Assembly: GCF_001076885.1 (NCBI RefSeq)
Contig: NZ_JVDT01000165.1
Span: 1 to 35,362, forward strand
DNA length: 35,362 nucleotides
Direction: 5' to 3'
Source of the DNA: Bacillus sp. 522_BSPC
GTDB lineage: Bacteria > Bacillota > Bacilli > Bacillales > Cytobacillaceae
The notes beneath the pieces are model-generated. The model had not been told where the DNA came from. It searched no databases and worked only from the letters and a program-made list of their open reading frames with translations. Below are positions 19,556 to 28,040 of this stretch, in pieces. Position 1 is the stretch's first letter; each line of letters begins with the position of its first letter. The position numbers were made by a program, and so were the translations under genes.

Positions 19556-20446
19556 ATGAAGCCTTCTTTCTCACGATTTTTTGGACTAGGCGAAAAAGGA
19601 GAGCAAATAGAAGATGCTAGTCAAATAAGTGCAGATGCTGCTCAAGAGGAGATCGAGAGTATGGGAAGTAATGAAGAAGTTAGACGAATCCCAATTAATC
19701 AGATTGTTCCTAACCGTTTTCAACCAAGAACGGTATTTGATGATGAAAAAATTGAAGAATTAGCTCGTACAATCCATACACATGGTATTATACAACCCAT
19801 CGTATTAAGAGAATATGAAGAAGATAAATTTGAAATCATTGCTGGAGAACGAAGATGGAGAGCAATGAAAAAACTTGGTTGGGAAGAAGCGCCAGCAATT
19901 ATAAAAAACATGAGCGACACAGAAACTGCTTCTGTTGCACTTATAGAGAATCTTCAAAGGGAAGAGCTTTCTCCAATTGAAGAAGCGATTGCCTATGGCA
20001 AATTATTAGAGCTCCACAATCTTACCCAAGAGGCACTTGCCCAAAGATTAGGCAAAGGGCAGTCGACTGTAGCAAATAAATTAAGACTTCTTAAATTGCC
20101 AGAAGAAATTCAAGAAGCATTATTAAATAAAGAGATTTCTGAGCGTCATGCTCGTTCCATGATTCCTTTAAAAGAACGGGAAAAACAAATCCAGCTATTA
20201 CAAGAAATCATGGAAAAGAGCTTAAATGTAAAGCAAACAGAAGAGCGTGTCGTGAAAATGCTTGAACAATCAAAGCAGAAACCGAAGCCAAAAAGAAAGG
20301 CATTTAGCAAAGATATGCGGATTGCAGTAAATACCATTCGTCAGTCGCTGAATATGGTTTCTGATAGTGGAATTAATTTAAATGCCGAAGAAGAAGAGTT
20401 TGAAGATTTTTATCAATTTACGATAAAAATTCCGAAAAAGAAATAA
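19556..20446 (+). CDS. noc: Nucleoid occlusion protein Noc
   Basis: Noc is a ParB-family CTP-dependent DNA clamp that binds its own sites, associates with the membrane and blocks division over the nucleoid. The 296 residues begin '[16 protein letters not shown]', the membrane-targeting amphipathic segment that separates Noc from ParB. The CTP-binding part contains [10 protein letters not shown] and '[14 protein letters not shown]'; the helix-turn-helix is '[27 protein letters not shown]' in two parts. I start at ATG 19556; a GTG one codon earlier is the alternative. It lies between rsmG and soj, the standard place. Confidence 0.95.
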   Translation: MKPSFSRFFGLGEKGEQIEDASQISADAAQEEIESMGSNEEVRRIPINQIVPNRFQPRTVFDDEKIEELARTIHTHGIIQPIVLREYEEDKFEIIAGERRWRAMKKLGWEEAPAIIKNMSDTETASVALIENLQREELSPIEEAIAYGKLLELHNLTQEALAQRLGKGQSTVANKLRLLKLPEEIQEALLNKEISERHARSMIPLKEREKQIQLLQEIMEKSLNVKQTEERVVKMLEQSKQKPKPKRKAFSKDMRIAVNTIRQSLNMVSDSGINLNAEEEEFEDFYQFTIKIPKKK

Positions 20447-20501
20447 TACTTAAATAGCTTCTTATCTAGAATTATAATTTGTACTTATTTATAGATTTTG
20501 G

Positions 20502-20566
20502 GCTCTGTTAAATCCAACTCCATAAAAGATAGTAAAAATACTTATTTAACAGAGCATATTTTTTTG
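20502..20566 (+). terminator. Terminator after noc (long-loop hairpin)
   Basis: A perfect 12-base repeat, GCTCTGTTAAAT (20502-20513) and ATTTAACAGAGC (20544-20555), encloses 30 bases and is followed by a T run. Confidence 0.65.
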
Positions 20567-20604
20567 TGAGAATAATAGCCATTTATGCTGGTTCTCACTT
20601 TTTT
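20566..20604 (+). terminator. Second terminator after noc
   Basis: GTGAGAA (20566-20572) pairs with TTCTCAC (20592-20598), with further AGCCA/TGGTT pairing inside, followed by six T. Together with the preceding hairpin it forms a tandem terminator. Confidence 0.75.
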
Positions 20605-21008
20605 ATATGATTTTATTCCTCAAAGGATAACCACAAGTATAAAATGAAACCTCCATTTCTGATTTTAATAGGATTTTTTCTAAGCGAAATAACTAGTTGA
20701 ATCCTTGTTAAATGCTTGAAATAATAGGCTTTATAACTTCTTTCATACTATTAATATATTTATATTTTCCTCCACTAATTCAGATTAACAGAAAAAGTGA
20801 CGATATTTAGAAGTTTTCATGATAAAATAATATACGTGATTACAATAGGCATGGAATTGGCCATGTTGTAATCTATTCATGTTTTTTAACCAATAAATTG
20901 TCTTATAGTTTAAAAGGCTATAAACGATTCAATCTTTTTATATTAAGCAGCCATCTTGCGTCGATTATATATTTCGTAGCTCGTATGGAATTAAAGGTAG
21001 GTGACATC
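20605..21008. other. Long AT-rich gap upstream of soj with one hairpin
   Basis: No gene is supported. A clear inverted repeat, GATTACAA...CATGG (20838-20854) against CCATGTTGTAATC (20861-20873), would form a 13-bp stem with a four-base bulge about 135 bases before the soj start. T-rich sequence follows, so it could be a leader hairpin or weak attenuator. Confidence 0.45.
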
Positions 21009-21770
21009 ATGGGTAAAATTATTACTGTTGCTAACCAAAAGGGCGGAGTTGGAAAAACAACTACATCGGTTAATCTTGGCTCTTGTTTAGCATATATCGG
21101 AAAAAGAGTGCTATTAGTAGATATTGATCCACAAGGAAATGCTACTAGTGGTGTAGGCATTGAAAAAGCTGATGTTGATCATTGTATCTATGATGTGTTA
21201 GTGGATGATCTAGAGGCAAGAATGGTGATAAAACAGACAAATGTGGAGAATTTGGATGTTATACCTGCAACGATTCAATTAGCTGGAGCGGAAATAGAGC
21301 TTGTTTCTACTATTTCCAGAGAAGTAAGATTGAAAAGAGCTTTAGACGAGGTCAAACACAATTATGATTATATTTTAATAGATTGTCCTCCTTCTTTAGG
21401 ATTATTAACGATTAATGCGTTGACTGCATCGGACGCAGTATTGATACCTGTTCAATGTGAATATTACGCTTTAGAAGGATTAAGTCAGCTATTAAATACG
21501 GTTCGACTTGTTCAAAAGCATTTAAATCATGACTTGGCAATTGAGGGTGTGTTGCTAACAATGCTAGATGCTAGAACAAATCTAGGTTTACAAGTTATTG
21601 AGGAAGTTAAAAAGTATTTCCAAGATAAAGTCTATAAAACAATTATTCCGAGAAATATTCGATTATCAGAAGCGCCGAGTCATGGGGAACCAATAATCAT
21701 TTATGATCCAAAATCACGTGGCGCTGAAGTATATTTGGATCTTGCGAAGGAAGTGGTTACTAGTGGCTAA
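21009..21770 (+). CDS. soj: Chromosome partitioning ATPase Soj (ParA)
   Basis: Soj is a ParA-type ATPase that, with Spo0J, segregates origins and controls DnaA activity. The 253 residues start 'MGKIITVANQKGGVGKTTTSVNLG', the deviant Walker A KGGVGKTT, then 'VLLVDIDPQGNATSG' and 'YILIDCPPSLGLLT'. I start at ATG 21009 because AGGTAGGTGA stands just before it and the protein then matches Soj end to end. An earlier in-frame start at 20898 would add 37 residues unlike the family. It overlaps spo0J by eight bases. Confidence 0.97.
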   Translation: MGKIITVANQKGGVGKTTTSVNLGSCLAYIGKRVLLVDIDPQGNATSGVGIEKADVDHCIYDVLVDDLEARMVIKQTNVENLDVIPATIQLAGAEIELVSTISREVRLKRALDEVKHNYDYILIDCPPSLGLLTINALTASDAVLIPVQCEYYALEGLSQLLNTVRLVQKHLNHDLAIEGVLLTMLDARTNLGLQVIEEVKKYFQDKVYKTIIPRNIRLSEAPSHGEPIIIYDPKSRGAEVYLDLAKEVVTSG

Positions 21771-22620
21771 AGGACTTGGAAAAGGGTTAGATGCATTCTT
21801 TCCTAAATTAGATGCCGAGAAGGAAGAAATTGTGCAGGAAATAAGCATCAATGAATTGCGACCTAATCCTTATCAGCCTAGAAAATTCTTCGATGAGGAA
21901 GCAATTGAGGAATTGAGGCTTTCTATTCTAGAACATGGGATTCTTCAACCAATTATTGTTCGAAAAAGCATCAAAGGCTATGAAATAGTTGTTGGGGAAC
22001 GCAGATATCGTGCTGCTAAAGAGGCTAAACTAGCGACTATCCCTGCAGTTGTTCGGCAACTATCGGAACAGCAAATGATGGAATTAGCAGTACTCGAGAA
22101 CCTTCAAAGAGAAGATTTATCACCAATTGAAGAAGGTCATGCCTATCAGACATTGATGAAAAAATTAAAGCTGACACAAGAAGAGCTAGCAAAACGTTTA
22201 GGGAAAAGCAGACCACATATTGCCAATCATGTTCGTTTACTATCACTTCCAAAAGCTGTTCAAAATTATATTTCTGACGGTAAAATATCAATGGGACATG
22301 GAAGAACTTTATTAGGCTTGAAAAATAAAGATAAGCTTCCAGCAATAGTTGATAAAGTTATTAAAGAGGGATTAAATGTACGCCAGTTGGAACAATTAAT
22401 TCAGCTTTTAAATGAGAATGTTTCACGTGAAACAAAAAAAGAAAAACCCGCACAGAAAAATATTTTTATTAAAGAGCAGGAGTCCTTTCTTCGTGAAAGA
22501 TTTGGAACAACCGTTCATATTAAGCAAAAGAAAAATAAAGGGAAAATTGAAATTGAATTTTTCTCAGAAGAGGATTTGGCACGCATTCTCCATTTGTTTG
22601 AATTAGAAAATGAAAATTAA
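21763..22620 (+). CDS. spo0J: Chromosome partitioning protein Spo0J (ParB)
   Basis: Spo0J is a CTP-dependent clamp that loads at parS, spreads, recruits SMC and stimulates Soj. The 285 residues begin 'VAKGLGKGLDAFFPKLD'. The CTP-binding part contains GERRYRAAKEA and 'ENLQREDLSPIEEGHAY'; the helix-turn-helix is in 'LTQEELAKRLGKSRPHIAN'. Start GTG at 21763, inside the end of soj, so translation is coupled. A perfect parS lies inside the gene at 22419-22434, as in B. subtilis. A bidirectional terminator follows at once. Confidence 0.96.
   Translation: MAKGLGKGLDAFFPKLDAEKEEIVQEISINELRPNPYQPRKFFDEEAIEELRLSILEHGILQPIIVRKSIKGYEIVVGERRYRAAKEAKLATIPAVVRQLSEQQMMELAVLENLQREDLSPIEEGHAYQTLMKKLKLTQEELAKRLGKSRPHIANHVRLLSLPKAVQNYISDGKISMGHGRTLLGLKNKDKLPAIVDKVIKEGLNVRQLEQLIQLLNENVSRETKKEKPAQKNIFIKEQESFLRERFGTTVHIKQKKNKGKIEIEFFSEEDLARILHLFELENEN
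22419..22434. promoter_or_regulatory. parS: parS site inside spo0J
   Basis: TGTTTCACGTGAAACA is a 16-bp perfect palindrome identical to the Bacillus parS consensus. In the reading frame it encodes part of 'NVSRETKK'. Confidence 0.95.
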
Positions 22621-22690
22621 AAAAAGCCTCTAAAAAAAGATATGTTACAATCGGCAAGCTGTAACAACGATCTTTTTTTAGAGGCTTTTT
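22621..22690. terminator. Bidirectional terminator between spo0J and yyaC
   Basis: A 21-base perfect inverted repeat (22621-22641 and 22670-22690; core GCCTCTAAAAAAAGAT) with an inner GTTACA/TGTAAC helix has A-runs on its left arm and T-runs on its right. It can stop both the plus-strand spo0J transcript and the minus-strand yyaC transcript. Confidence 0.9.
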
Positions 22691-22716
22691 ATTGTATACC
22701 ATAAGATTGGAATTAG

Positions 22717-23334
22717 TTATACAGGTTCTTCTTTGATTTCGTATTCCTCTAATTTTGCAGAATGCATATATCGAAGACTGGTATGATAAATACCCTTTGA
22801 AATGATTTTTGCCATATTCAATACTAGGCTTAATCTAGTATTCTGAAGAACTAGAAATTCCATAAATCCGCTTATATTAACAATTCCCGTAATATGAATA
22901 TTTCCAACAGGAGGAAGCTCTTTTTTTACGCCGCTTCCTGGTTTAACAGGTCCATCTCCTATTTGAATTACACCAACGCTTTTCATTCTGCCTAGACAGG
23001 CATCTATTCCGATAATATAAGGATTATGATGTTTTTCATGTATTTCCTTTAATTTATCCTCTAAATTAAGTGCATGAATTGGTTCGTCTAATGTTCCATA
23101 GACATGAAAAGGAGATATATTCTTTTCACTTAATAGAGTTCCAATAAGCGGACCTAATGAATCTCCAGTAGAACGATCGGTTCCAATACAAACAAAGACA
23201 ATTGGTCGAGTAACAGAAACAGATGGTAAATGTTTAGATAATGAATCGGTAATTTTAAAAGCTGCTAACTGTTCATCATGTGCTATTCTAATGGGAAGTT
23301 CGTTTTTTTCGAAAAGGCTGGAATATAAGGTCAT
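22717..23334 (-). CDS. yyaC: Spore protease-like protein YyaC (DUF1256)
   Basis: This 205-residue protein matches the DUF1256/YyaC family, related to the germination protease GPR and hydrogenase-maturation protease fold. Visible conserved segments are 'VFVCIGTDRSTGDSLGPLIGTLL', 'IIGIDACLGRMKSVGVIQIGDGPVKPG' (in parts) and 'LPPVGNIHITGIVNI'. It is found mainly in spore formers and is assumed to act in sporulation, but its substrate is not known. Start ATG with AAAGGAG upstream. It is convergent with spo0J and divergent from the MscS gene; it is the only minus-strand gene right of the origin here. Confidence 0.88.
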   Translation of the reverse strand: MTLYSSLFEKNELPIRIAHDEQLAAFKITDSLSKHLPSVSVTRPIVFVCIGTDRSTGDSLGPLIGTLLSEKNISPFHVYGTLDEPIHALNLEDKLKEIHEKHHNPYIIGIDACLGRMKSVGVIQIGDGPVKPGSGVKKELPPVGNIHITGIVNISGFMEFLVLQNTRLSLVLNMAKIISKGIYHTSLRYMHSAKLEEYEIKEEPV

Positions 23335-23795
23335 TGAATCTACTCCTTTATCATTTAAGATTCGATAAAATCTATAAAGAAAGCAATTATCGTGATCAGT
23401 TAGATTCTGTTAAGTACCTATCAATTAAGAGGAAATCTATCGAACCATGAGATATTTTTATGCAGAATAATTGTAGTATTCAGTATATGGAAAAGAGACA
23501 AATTCTATACATATACATAAAAATAAAGGAAAAAAGAGTGATACAGTAAGCGGATAATCCATTATAATAAGGGCAAAAGTCCTGCATTTATTAGGGTGCT
23601 TACTACTACAAAGCATGTAGAAAAACTGTTAAAATAAACTTACCCAATATGAAGGCTGTTAAAGAGTAAAATAGAAAAATAGTTAGCATTATTTTCATTC
23701 CATAAAACATAGAGCATTAATACGTAAATTATGTTGTATGAACAGAGAAAAAAAGGAAGATAATTTAGTAGAAGTTTATATTTAGAGGTGTCTAG
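23335..23795. other. Divergent gap between yyaC and the MscS gene
   Basis: AT-rich spacer without credible genes. It must hold the yyaC promoter (minus) and the MscS promoter (plus). A TATAAT stands near 23560 on the plus strand but with no good -35, and a small hairpin CTACA/TGTAG lies near 23610-23622. I do not assign promoters. Confidence 0.4.
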
Positions 23796-24647
23796 ATGGA
23801 TGAGAGTATAAAAGAAGGTATAGATAATCTCATGAATGAGAATTTTTGGAGTAGTCTTGGGTTTGGGGCATTAAAGATTGTACTTATATTTCTAATTAGT
23901 GGAATGATTATTAGAATTGGAAAAGCAGCGGTACGAAATATATTTAAAGTAAGAACTCATTCTTCCTTACGCGTATCAGAGAGAAGAGAAGCAACATTAA
24001 TTAAACTTTTGGAAAATACAATTACTTATGTCGTTTATTTTATGGCAATCATGATGGCGTTATCTGTTTTTAATATTGACGTTAAGGCCTTGTTAGCAGG
24101 AGCGGGAATTGTTGGCCTTGCGGTAGGTTTTGGTGCCCAAAGCCTTGTTAAAGACATTATTACAGGATTCTTTATTATCTTTGAAGATCAATTTTCTGTC
24201 GGAGACCAAGTACGTATTGGGACATACGAGGGAGTAGTAGAAGAGATTGGATTAAGGACAACAAAAATCAAAGGCTTTACAGGAGAAGTGAATATTATTC
24301 CTAATGGAAGCATTATAGAAGTAACTAATTTTTCTATAAACAATAGTAAAGCAATTGTAGATGTAAGTATTGCCTATCAAGGTGATATCAATCGGGCAGA
24401 AAAGGTTATACAGGAATTGATTGAAAAACTACCAGAGCAATATGAGGATATTGTCGGTGTTCCAGAATTATTAGGTGTACAAAATATCCAAGCATCAGAG
24501 GTTATTATTCGTATAGTTGCAGAAACTTTGCCAATGAAGCACCATGCCATCGCAAGGATTTTAAGAAAAGAAATAAAGAATGTTCTAGATGAAAATGGTA
24601 TTGAGAGTCCTTTCCCAAAATTAGTCATGTATTCACAACCACAATAG
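23796..24647 (+). CDS. Small-conductance mechanosensitive channel (MscS family)
   Basis: The 283 residues show three membrane segments: about 20-42, about 75-95 and the pore helix at about 100-128 with the Gly/Ala-rich 'LLAGAGIVGLAVGFGAQSLVKD' in parts. The MscS beta domain follows ('FEDQFSVGDQVRIGTYEGVVEEIGLRTTKI' region, then 'IIPNGSI'), and then the alpha/beta C-terminal domain. Such channels release solutes on osmotic downshock. Start ATG, with AGAGGTG upstream. The DUF951 gene begins 18 bases after its stop, so the two are probably cotranscribed, a pairing common near spo0J in Bacillaceae. Confidence 0.93.
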   Translation: MDESIKEGIDNLMNENFWSSLGFGALKIVLIFLISGMIIRIGKAAVRNIFKVRTHSSLRVSERREATLIKLLENTITYVVYFMAIMMALSVFNIDVKALLAGAGIVGLAVGFGAQSLVKDIITGFFIIFEDQFSVGDQVRIGTYEGVVEEIGLRTTKIKGFTGEVNIIPNGSIIEVTNFSINNSKAIVDVSIAYQGDINRAEKVIQELIEKLPEQYEDIVGVPELLGVQNIQASEVIIRIVAETLPMKHHAIARILRKEIKNVLDENGIESPFPKLVMYSQPQ

Positions 24648-24665
24648 TTTGTTCAAGGAGGAAAT

Positions 24666-24863
24666 ATGGAACAGAAAGAGTTTGGTCTAAATGATGTAGT
24701 TGAGATGAAAAAAGCCCATCCTTGCGGTACAAATCGCTGGAAAATAATTCGGTTAGGGATGGATATCCGAATTAAATGTGAAGGATGCGAACATAGTGTT
24801 CTCATTCCAAGAAGAGAGTTTGCAAGGAAAATGAAAAAAGTTTTAGTAAAGCATGAAGAATAG
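24666..24863 (+). CDS. DUF951 family protein (YyzM-like)
   Basis: This 65-residue protein fits the DUF951 family: 'FGLNDVVEMKKAHPCGTNRW', then 'IRLGMDIRIKCEGCEHSVLIPR'. Three cysteines (HPCG and CEGC) suggest metal binding, although a fourth ligand is not clear. The function is unknown. Start ATG, with AAGGAGG eight bases upstream. It sits between the MscS gene and ychF, as in other Bacillaceae. Confidence 0.88.
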   Translation: MEQKEFGLNDVVEMKKAHPCGTNRWKIIRLGMDIRIKCEGCEHSVLIPRREFARKMKKVLVKHEE

Positions 24864-24915
24864 TACTTTTTATCGGAAAGGCAGCAAATAAAGATAGTTG
24901 TTGTCTTTTTTGGTT

Positions 24916-24950
24916 CGAGGAAAAGGAACACTACTTGTCTTTTTCCCTCG
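24916..24950 (+). terminator. Possible hairpin between the DUF951 gene and ychF
   Basis: CGAGG (24916-24920) pairs CCTCG (24946-24950) with an inner AAA(A)G/TTTTT helix after one mismatch. The T run after it is weak, so termination is uncertain. Confidence 0.3.
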
Positions 24951-25044
24951 TTAAAACTATAATTGTTAAAGGTTTAGAATAATAATGAAATTACTTTCTA
25001 TTTTGTACGATGGAGATAGATAGTTTATATAAGGGAGTGGCATA

Positions 25045-26145
25045 ATGGCGTTAACTGCTGGAATAGTTGGTTTGCCTAACGTTGGTAAATCTACATTGTT
25101 TAATGCAATTACACAAGCAGGTGCAGAATCAGCGAACTATCCGTTCTGTACAATTGATCCAAACGTTGGAATTGTAGAAGTACCAGATCAACGTTTAACA
25201 AAATTAACAGAATTAGTACAACCGAAAAAAACAGTACCTACAACTTTTGAATTTACAGATATTGCCGGAATTGTAAAAGGGGCAAGTAAAGGGGAAGGTC
25301 TTGGCAATAAGTTTTTATCTCATATTCGTGAAGTAGATGCTATCTGCCAAGTAATACGTTGTTTTGCAGATGATAACATTACCCATGTATCAGGAAAAGT
25401 AGACCCCATTTCTGATATAGAAACAATCAACTTAGAATTAATTCTTGCTGATTTAGAATCAGTAGAGAAAAGAATTGGCCGAGTTGGAAAAATGGCGAAG
25501 CAAAAAGATAAAGAAGCTGTTGCTGAATTAGAAGTATTAGAATTACTTAAGGCTGCTTTTGAAGAAGAAAAACCAGCAAGAACGGTTGAGTTTACAGAAG
25601 AACAGGCGAAAATTGCTAAAGGACTACATCTTTTAACAATTAAGCCTGTATTATATGTTGCGAATGTAGGCGAGGATGAAATCGTAGATGCAGCGAATAA
25701 TGAATATGTAAAACGTGTAAAGGATTTTGCAGCAAATGAAGGTGCTGAAGTAATTGTCATCTGTGCGAAAATTGAAGAAGAGATTGCAGAGCTTGAAGGA
25801 GAAGAAAAGGAAATGTTCCTGCAAGAGCTTGGAATCGAAGAATCTGGTTTAGATCAGTTAATTCGTGCAGCATACCATCTTCTTGGATTAGCTACTTACT
25901 TTACAGCAGGCGTTCAAGAAGTTCGTGCATGGACATTTGTACAAGGGATGAAAGCACCACAATGTGCAGGAATTATTCATTCTGATTTTGAAAGAGGCTT
26001 TATCCGTGCGGAAACTGTTTCATATGATGATTTATTAGCAAGTGGCAATATGGTTGCTGCAAAAGAAGCTGGTAAAGTTCGTTTAGAAGGTAAAGAATAT
26101 ATAGTTAGAGACGGCGATATTATCCATTTCCGTTTTAACGTATAA
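25045..26145 (+). CDS. ychF: Redox-regulated ATPase YchF (Obg-like)
   Basis: YchF/OLA1 is a universally conserved P-loop protein of the Obg family that hydrolyses ATP rather than GTP and binds ribosomes. The 366 residues carry 'GLPNVGKSTLFNAI', 'DIAGIVKGASKGEGLGNKFL' and a C-terminal TGS domain ('TFVQGMKAPQCAGIIHSDFERGF' region, ending 'DGDIIHFRFNV'). Start ATG, with GGGAGTGG upstream. A strong terminator lies downstream, after a copy of the dispersed repeat. Confidence 0.97.
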   Translation: MALTAGIVGLPNVGKSTLFNAITQAGAESANYPFCTIDPNVGIVEVPDQRLTKLTELVQPKKTVPTTFEFTDIAGIVKGASKGEGLGNKFLSHIREVDAICQVIRCFADDNITHVSGKVDPISDIETINLELILADLESVEKRIGRVGKMAKQKDKEAVAELEVLELLKAAFEEEKPARTVEFTEEQAKIAKGLHLLTIKPVLYVANVGEDEIVDAANNEYVKRVKDFAANEGAEVIVICAKIEEEIAELEGEEKEMFLQELGIEESGLDQLIRAAYHLLGLATYFTAGVQEVRAWTFVQGMKAPQCAGIIHSDFERGFIRAETVSYDDLLASGNMVAAKEAGKVRLEGKEYIVRDGDIIHFRFNV

Positions 26146-26151
26146 GGAAAA

Positions 26152-26197
26152 ATTAAGGCGCTGTGAATTGTAGCAACAAACTTTACGAAAACAGCCC
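26152..26197. repeat. Dispersed repeat after ychF (copy 3)
   Basis: GCAACAAACTTTACGAAAA (26173-26191) is identical to 12427-12445. The flanks GGCGCTG (from about 26157) and CAGCCCC (to about 26198) nearly mirror each other, so this copy can fold by itself. No opposite end is visible because coding sequence lies on the left. Confidence 0.6.
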
Positions 26198-26211
26198 CAT
26201 GAATTAGAACA

Positions 26212-26279
26212 ACACGCATAAAAAAGATTACTTTAGTACATTTATGGTGCTAATAAATCTTTTAATGCGTGTTTTTTTT
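26212..26279 (+). terminator. Intrinsic terminator of ychF
   Basis: ACACGCAT (26212-26219) pairs ATGCGTGT (26265-26272), and an inner AAAAGATT/AATCTTTT helix extends it; seven or more T follow. Confidence 0.85.
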
Positions 26280-26386
26280 GTAAATAATAATGTACACTCT
26301 TTTTACAATTCTTTAAAACTATCCAAGCATGGCAATGGTAAGCTAGGAATAGCTATAACTAACTTGATAAAAAGGGAGTGGAGTTT

Positions 26387-27541
26387 TTGAAAATTGCCAT
26401 TTTCACAGACACTTATTTTCCTCAAGTGAATGGTGTTGCACAGACGTTGAAGAGGCTTAGTAACCATTTGGAAAAAAAGCAAATTTCCTATCAAGTATAT
26501 TCTCCAGAAAATAAATCTTCTACTACATACCCAAATATCAACCAATTTCCTAGTCTTCCATTTTTTGTTTATCCAGAGTGCCGGACAGTTATTACGAACC
26601 CAAGAAAGATAGAAAATAATCTAAAACAGTTTAAACCAGATCTAATTCATCTGGCTACACCTTATATGATGGGACTGTATGGATTATTCGCTGCCAAAAA
26701 ATTAAATATCCCAGTTGTTTCTTCTTATCACACTAATTTTGATCAATATCTTAAATATTATCATGCTTCCTTACTAGAGCCATTTTTATGGAAATATTTA
26801 AAATGGTTCCATCAATCAACAGAAAGAATTTTTGTTCCCAGTAACGAAACCCAAAGAAAATTAGAGTCATTGGATTTTCGAGAATTAAAAGTTTGGGGAA
26901 GAGGGATTGATTCTAAACTTTTCACGCCAAACATCGATGCGAAAGAACAAATTAGAAGGAAGTACCATATCAGAGAAAACCATATTTTATTGTATGTAGG
27001 GAGATTAGCTCCAGAGAAAGATTTGGCTACATTAAATGATATCGTGGATAAATTGCCCTCGAATATAAAGGAATCAGTCCATTGGCTAATAGTTGGAGAT
27101 GGACCAAATAAGGAGGCTTGGAGAGAAAAGGAAAAGTCACAACAAAATATTACATTGACTGGTTATATAAAAGGGGATGACTTGGCAAGGATATATGCAG
27201 GAGCCGACCTTTTCGTTTTCCCATCCTATACAGAAACCTTTGGAAATGTTGTATTAGAAGCAATGGCTTGTGGAACTCCAGCAATTGTTGCTAATGAGGG
27301 TGGCGTAAAAGACTTTGTCATAGATCATATCAATGGCAGAATATGCAAAAAACAAAATGCTGAAAGCTTTCTTCAAGCTATTAGCGAATTGTTATTTGAT
27401 GAAAAGATGAGAGTGAGCATGGGGAGAGAAGCTAGAATCTATGCGTTAACGCAATCATGGGACACAATTTTTGATGGATTGTTATGCGAGTATTGTGAAG
27501 TACTTCAAACCCGACAAGGATTAAATAAAAAGTATGCATAA
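26387..27541 (+). CDS. GT4 family glycosyltransferase (GT-B fold)
   Basis: The 384 residues show a two-domain GT-B glycosyltransferase of family 4. The N-terminus 'LKIAIFTDTYFPQVNGVAQTLKRL' resembles glycolipid mannosyltransferases and sulfoquinovosyltransferase-like enzymes. 'LYVGRLAPEKDL' opens the nucleotide-sugar domain, which ends in the EX7E motif 'ETFGNVVLEAMACGTPAIVA'. A nucleotide-sugar donor is near certain; donor and acceptor cannot be read from sequence (membrane glycolipid is the best guess). No signal peptide is seen. I start at TTG 26387, because AAAGGGAG stands nine bases before it; GTG 26378 lies inside that ribosome binding site. It lies between ychF and rpsF, behind a terminator. 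Confidence 0.88.
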   Translation: MKIAIFTDTYFPQVNGVAQTLKRLSNHLEKKQISYQVYSPENKSSTTYPNINQFPSLPFFVYPECRTVITNPRKIENNLKQFKPDLIHLATPYMMGLYGLFAAKKLNIPVVSSYHTNFDQYLKYYHASLLEPFLWKYLKWFHQSTERIFVPSNETQRKLESLDFRELKVWGRGIDSKLFTPNIDAKEQIRRKYHIRENHILLYVGRLAPEKDLATLNDIVDKLPSNIKESVHWLIVGDGPNKEAWREKEKSQQNITLTGYIKGDDLARIYAGADLFVFPSYTETFGNVVLEAMACGTPAIVANEGGVKDFVIDHINGRICKKQNAESFLQAISELLFDEKMRVSMGREARIYALTQSWDTIFDGLLCEYCEVLQTRQGLNKKYA

Positions 27542-27594
27542 AAGTCTAATTAAACGAAGATAAAATAGTAATAACTTATGTTATTTTTAGTACA

Positions 27595-27623
27595 TTGCTA
27601 TTTGAAACGAAGTATGCTATACT
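27595..27623 (+). promoter_or_regulatory. Promoter of rpsF-ssb-rpsR
   Basis: TTGCTA (27595-27600), a 17-base spacer and TATACT (27618-27623), about 75 bases before rpsF. The long leader leaves room for a regulatory RNA. Confidence 0.7.
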
Positions 27624-27627
27624 TTTA

Positions 27628-27696
27628 CCTTGTGAGTAATGTATAGTTGCTCCTTGCCCAACTATGGGCCGTCTAGACCAAAAGGAGGTGAAAGTG
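27628..27696 (+). promoter_or_regulatory. Candidate S6:S18-binding leader of rpsF
   Basis: ATAGTTG (27643-27649) and CAACTAT (27659-27665) form a perfect hairpin, directly followed by GGGCCG. In many bacteria the rpsF leader folds into a hairpin with a conserved CCG element that binds the S6-S18 complex and represses the operon. Place and CCG fit; I did not verify the full consensus. Confidence 0.45.
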
Positions 27697-27987
27697 ATGA
27701 AAAAGTACGAAATTATGTACATCATCCGTCCAAATATTGAAGATGAGGCTAAGAAAACACTTGTTGAGCGTTTCAACGCTATTCTTACAGATAATGGAGC
27801 GGAATTAGCAGAATCAAAAGAGTGGGGTAAACGTCGCCTTGCATATGAAATCAATGATTTCCGCGATGGTTACTATCAATTAGTAAAAGTTAACGCTGCA
27901 CCAGTAGCGGTTGAAGAATTCTCTCGTTTAGCTAAGATCAACGAAGATATCATTCGCCACATCGTAGTTAAAGATGAAGCAAAATAA
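27697..27987 (+). CDS. rpsF: 30S ribosomal protein S6
   Basis: S6 is a small-subunit protein that pairs with S18 on the platform. The 96 residues begin '[20 protein letters not shown]' and include '[18 protein letters not shown]', the S6 signature region. I start at ATG 27697, with AAAGGAGGTG upstream; an in-frame ATG at 27664 lies ahead of the ribosome binding site and would add residues foreign to S6. It is followed by ssb after 53 bases that contain a parS site. Confidence 0.97.
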   Translation: MKKYEIMYIIRPNIEDEAKKTLVERFNAILTDNGAELAESKEWGKRRLAYEINDFRDGYYQLVKVNAAPVAVEEFSRLAKINEDIIRHIVVKDEAK

Positions 27988-27998
27988 TATATAAACAA

Positions 27999-28014
27999 TG
28001 TTTCACGTGAAACA
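27999..28014. promoter_or_regulatory. parS: parS site between rpsF and ssb
   Basis: TGTTTCACGTGAAACA is a perfect match to the Bacillus parS consensus. The palindrome extends to 20 bases (27997-28016). It lies in the non-coding gap of the rpsF operon, 5.6 kb from the parS in spo0J. Confidence 0.95.
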
Positions 28015-28040
28015 TTTTAGATGGAAGGGAGTTGAAACTG

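Noticed and set aside
20898-21008. Upstream in-frame start for soj that adds 37 residues
   Set aside because: The extra residues are unlike Soj, and a good ribosome binding site stands before ATG 21009.
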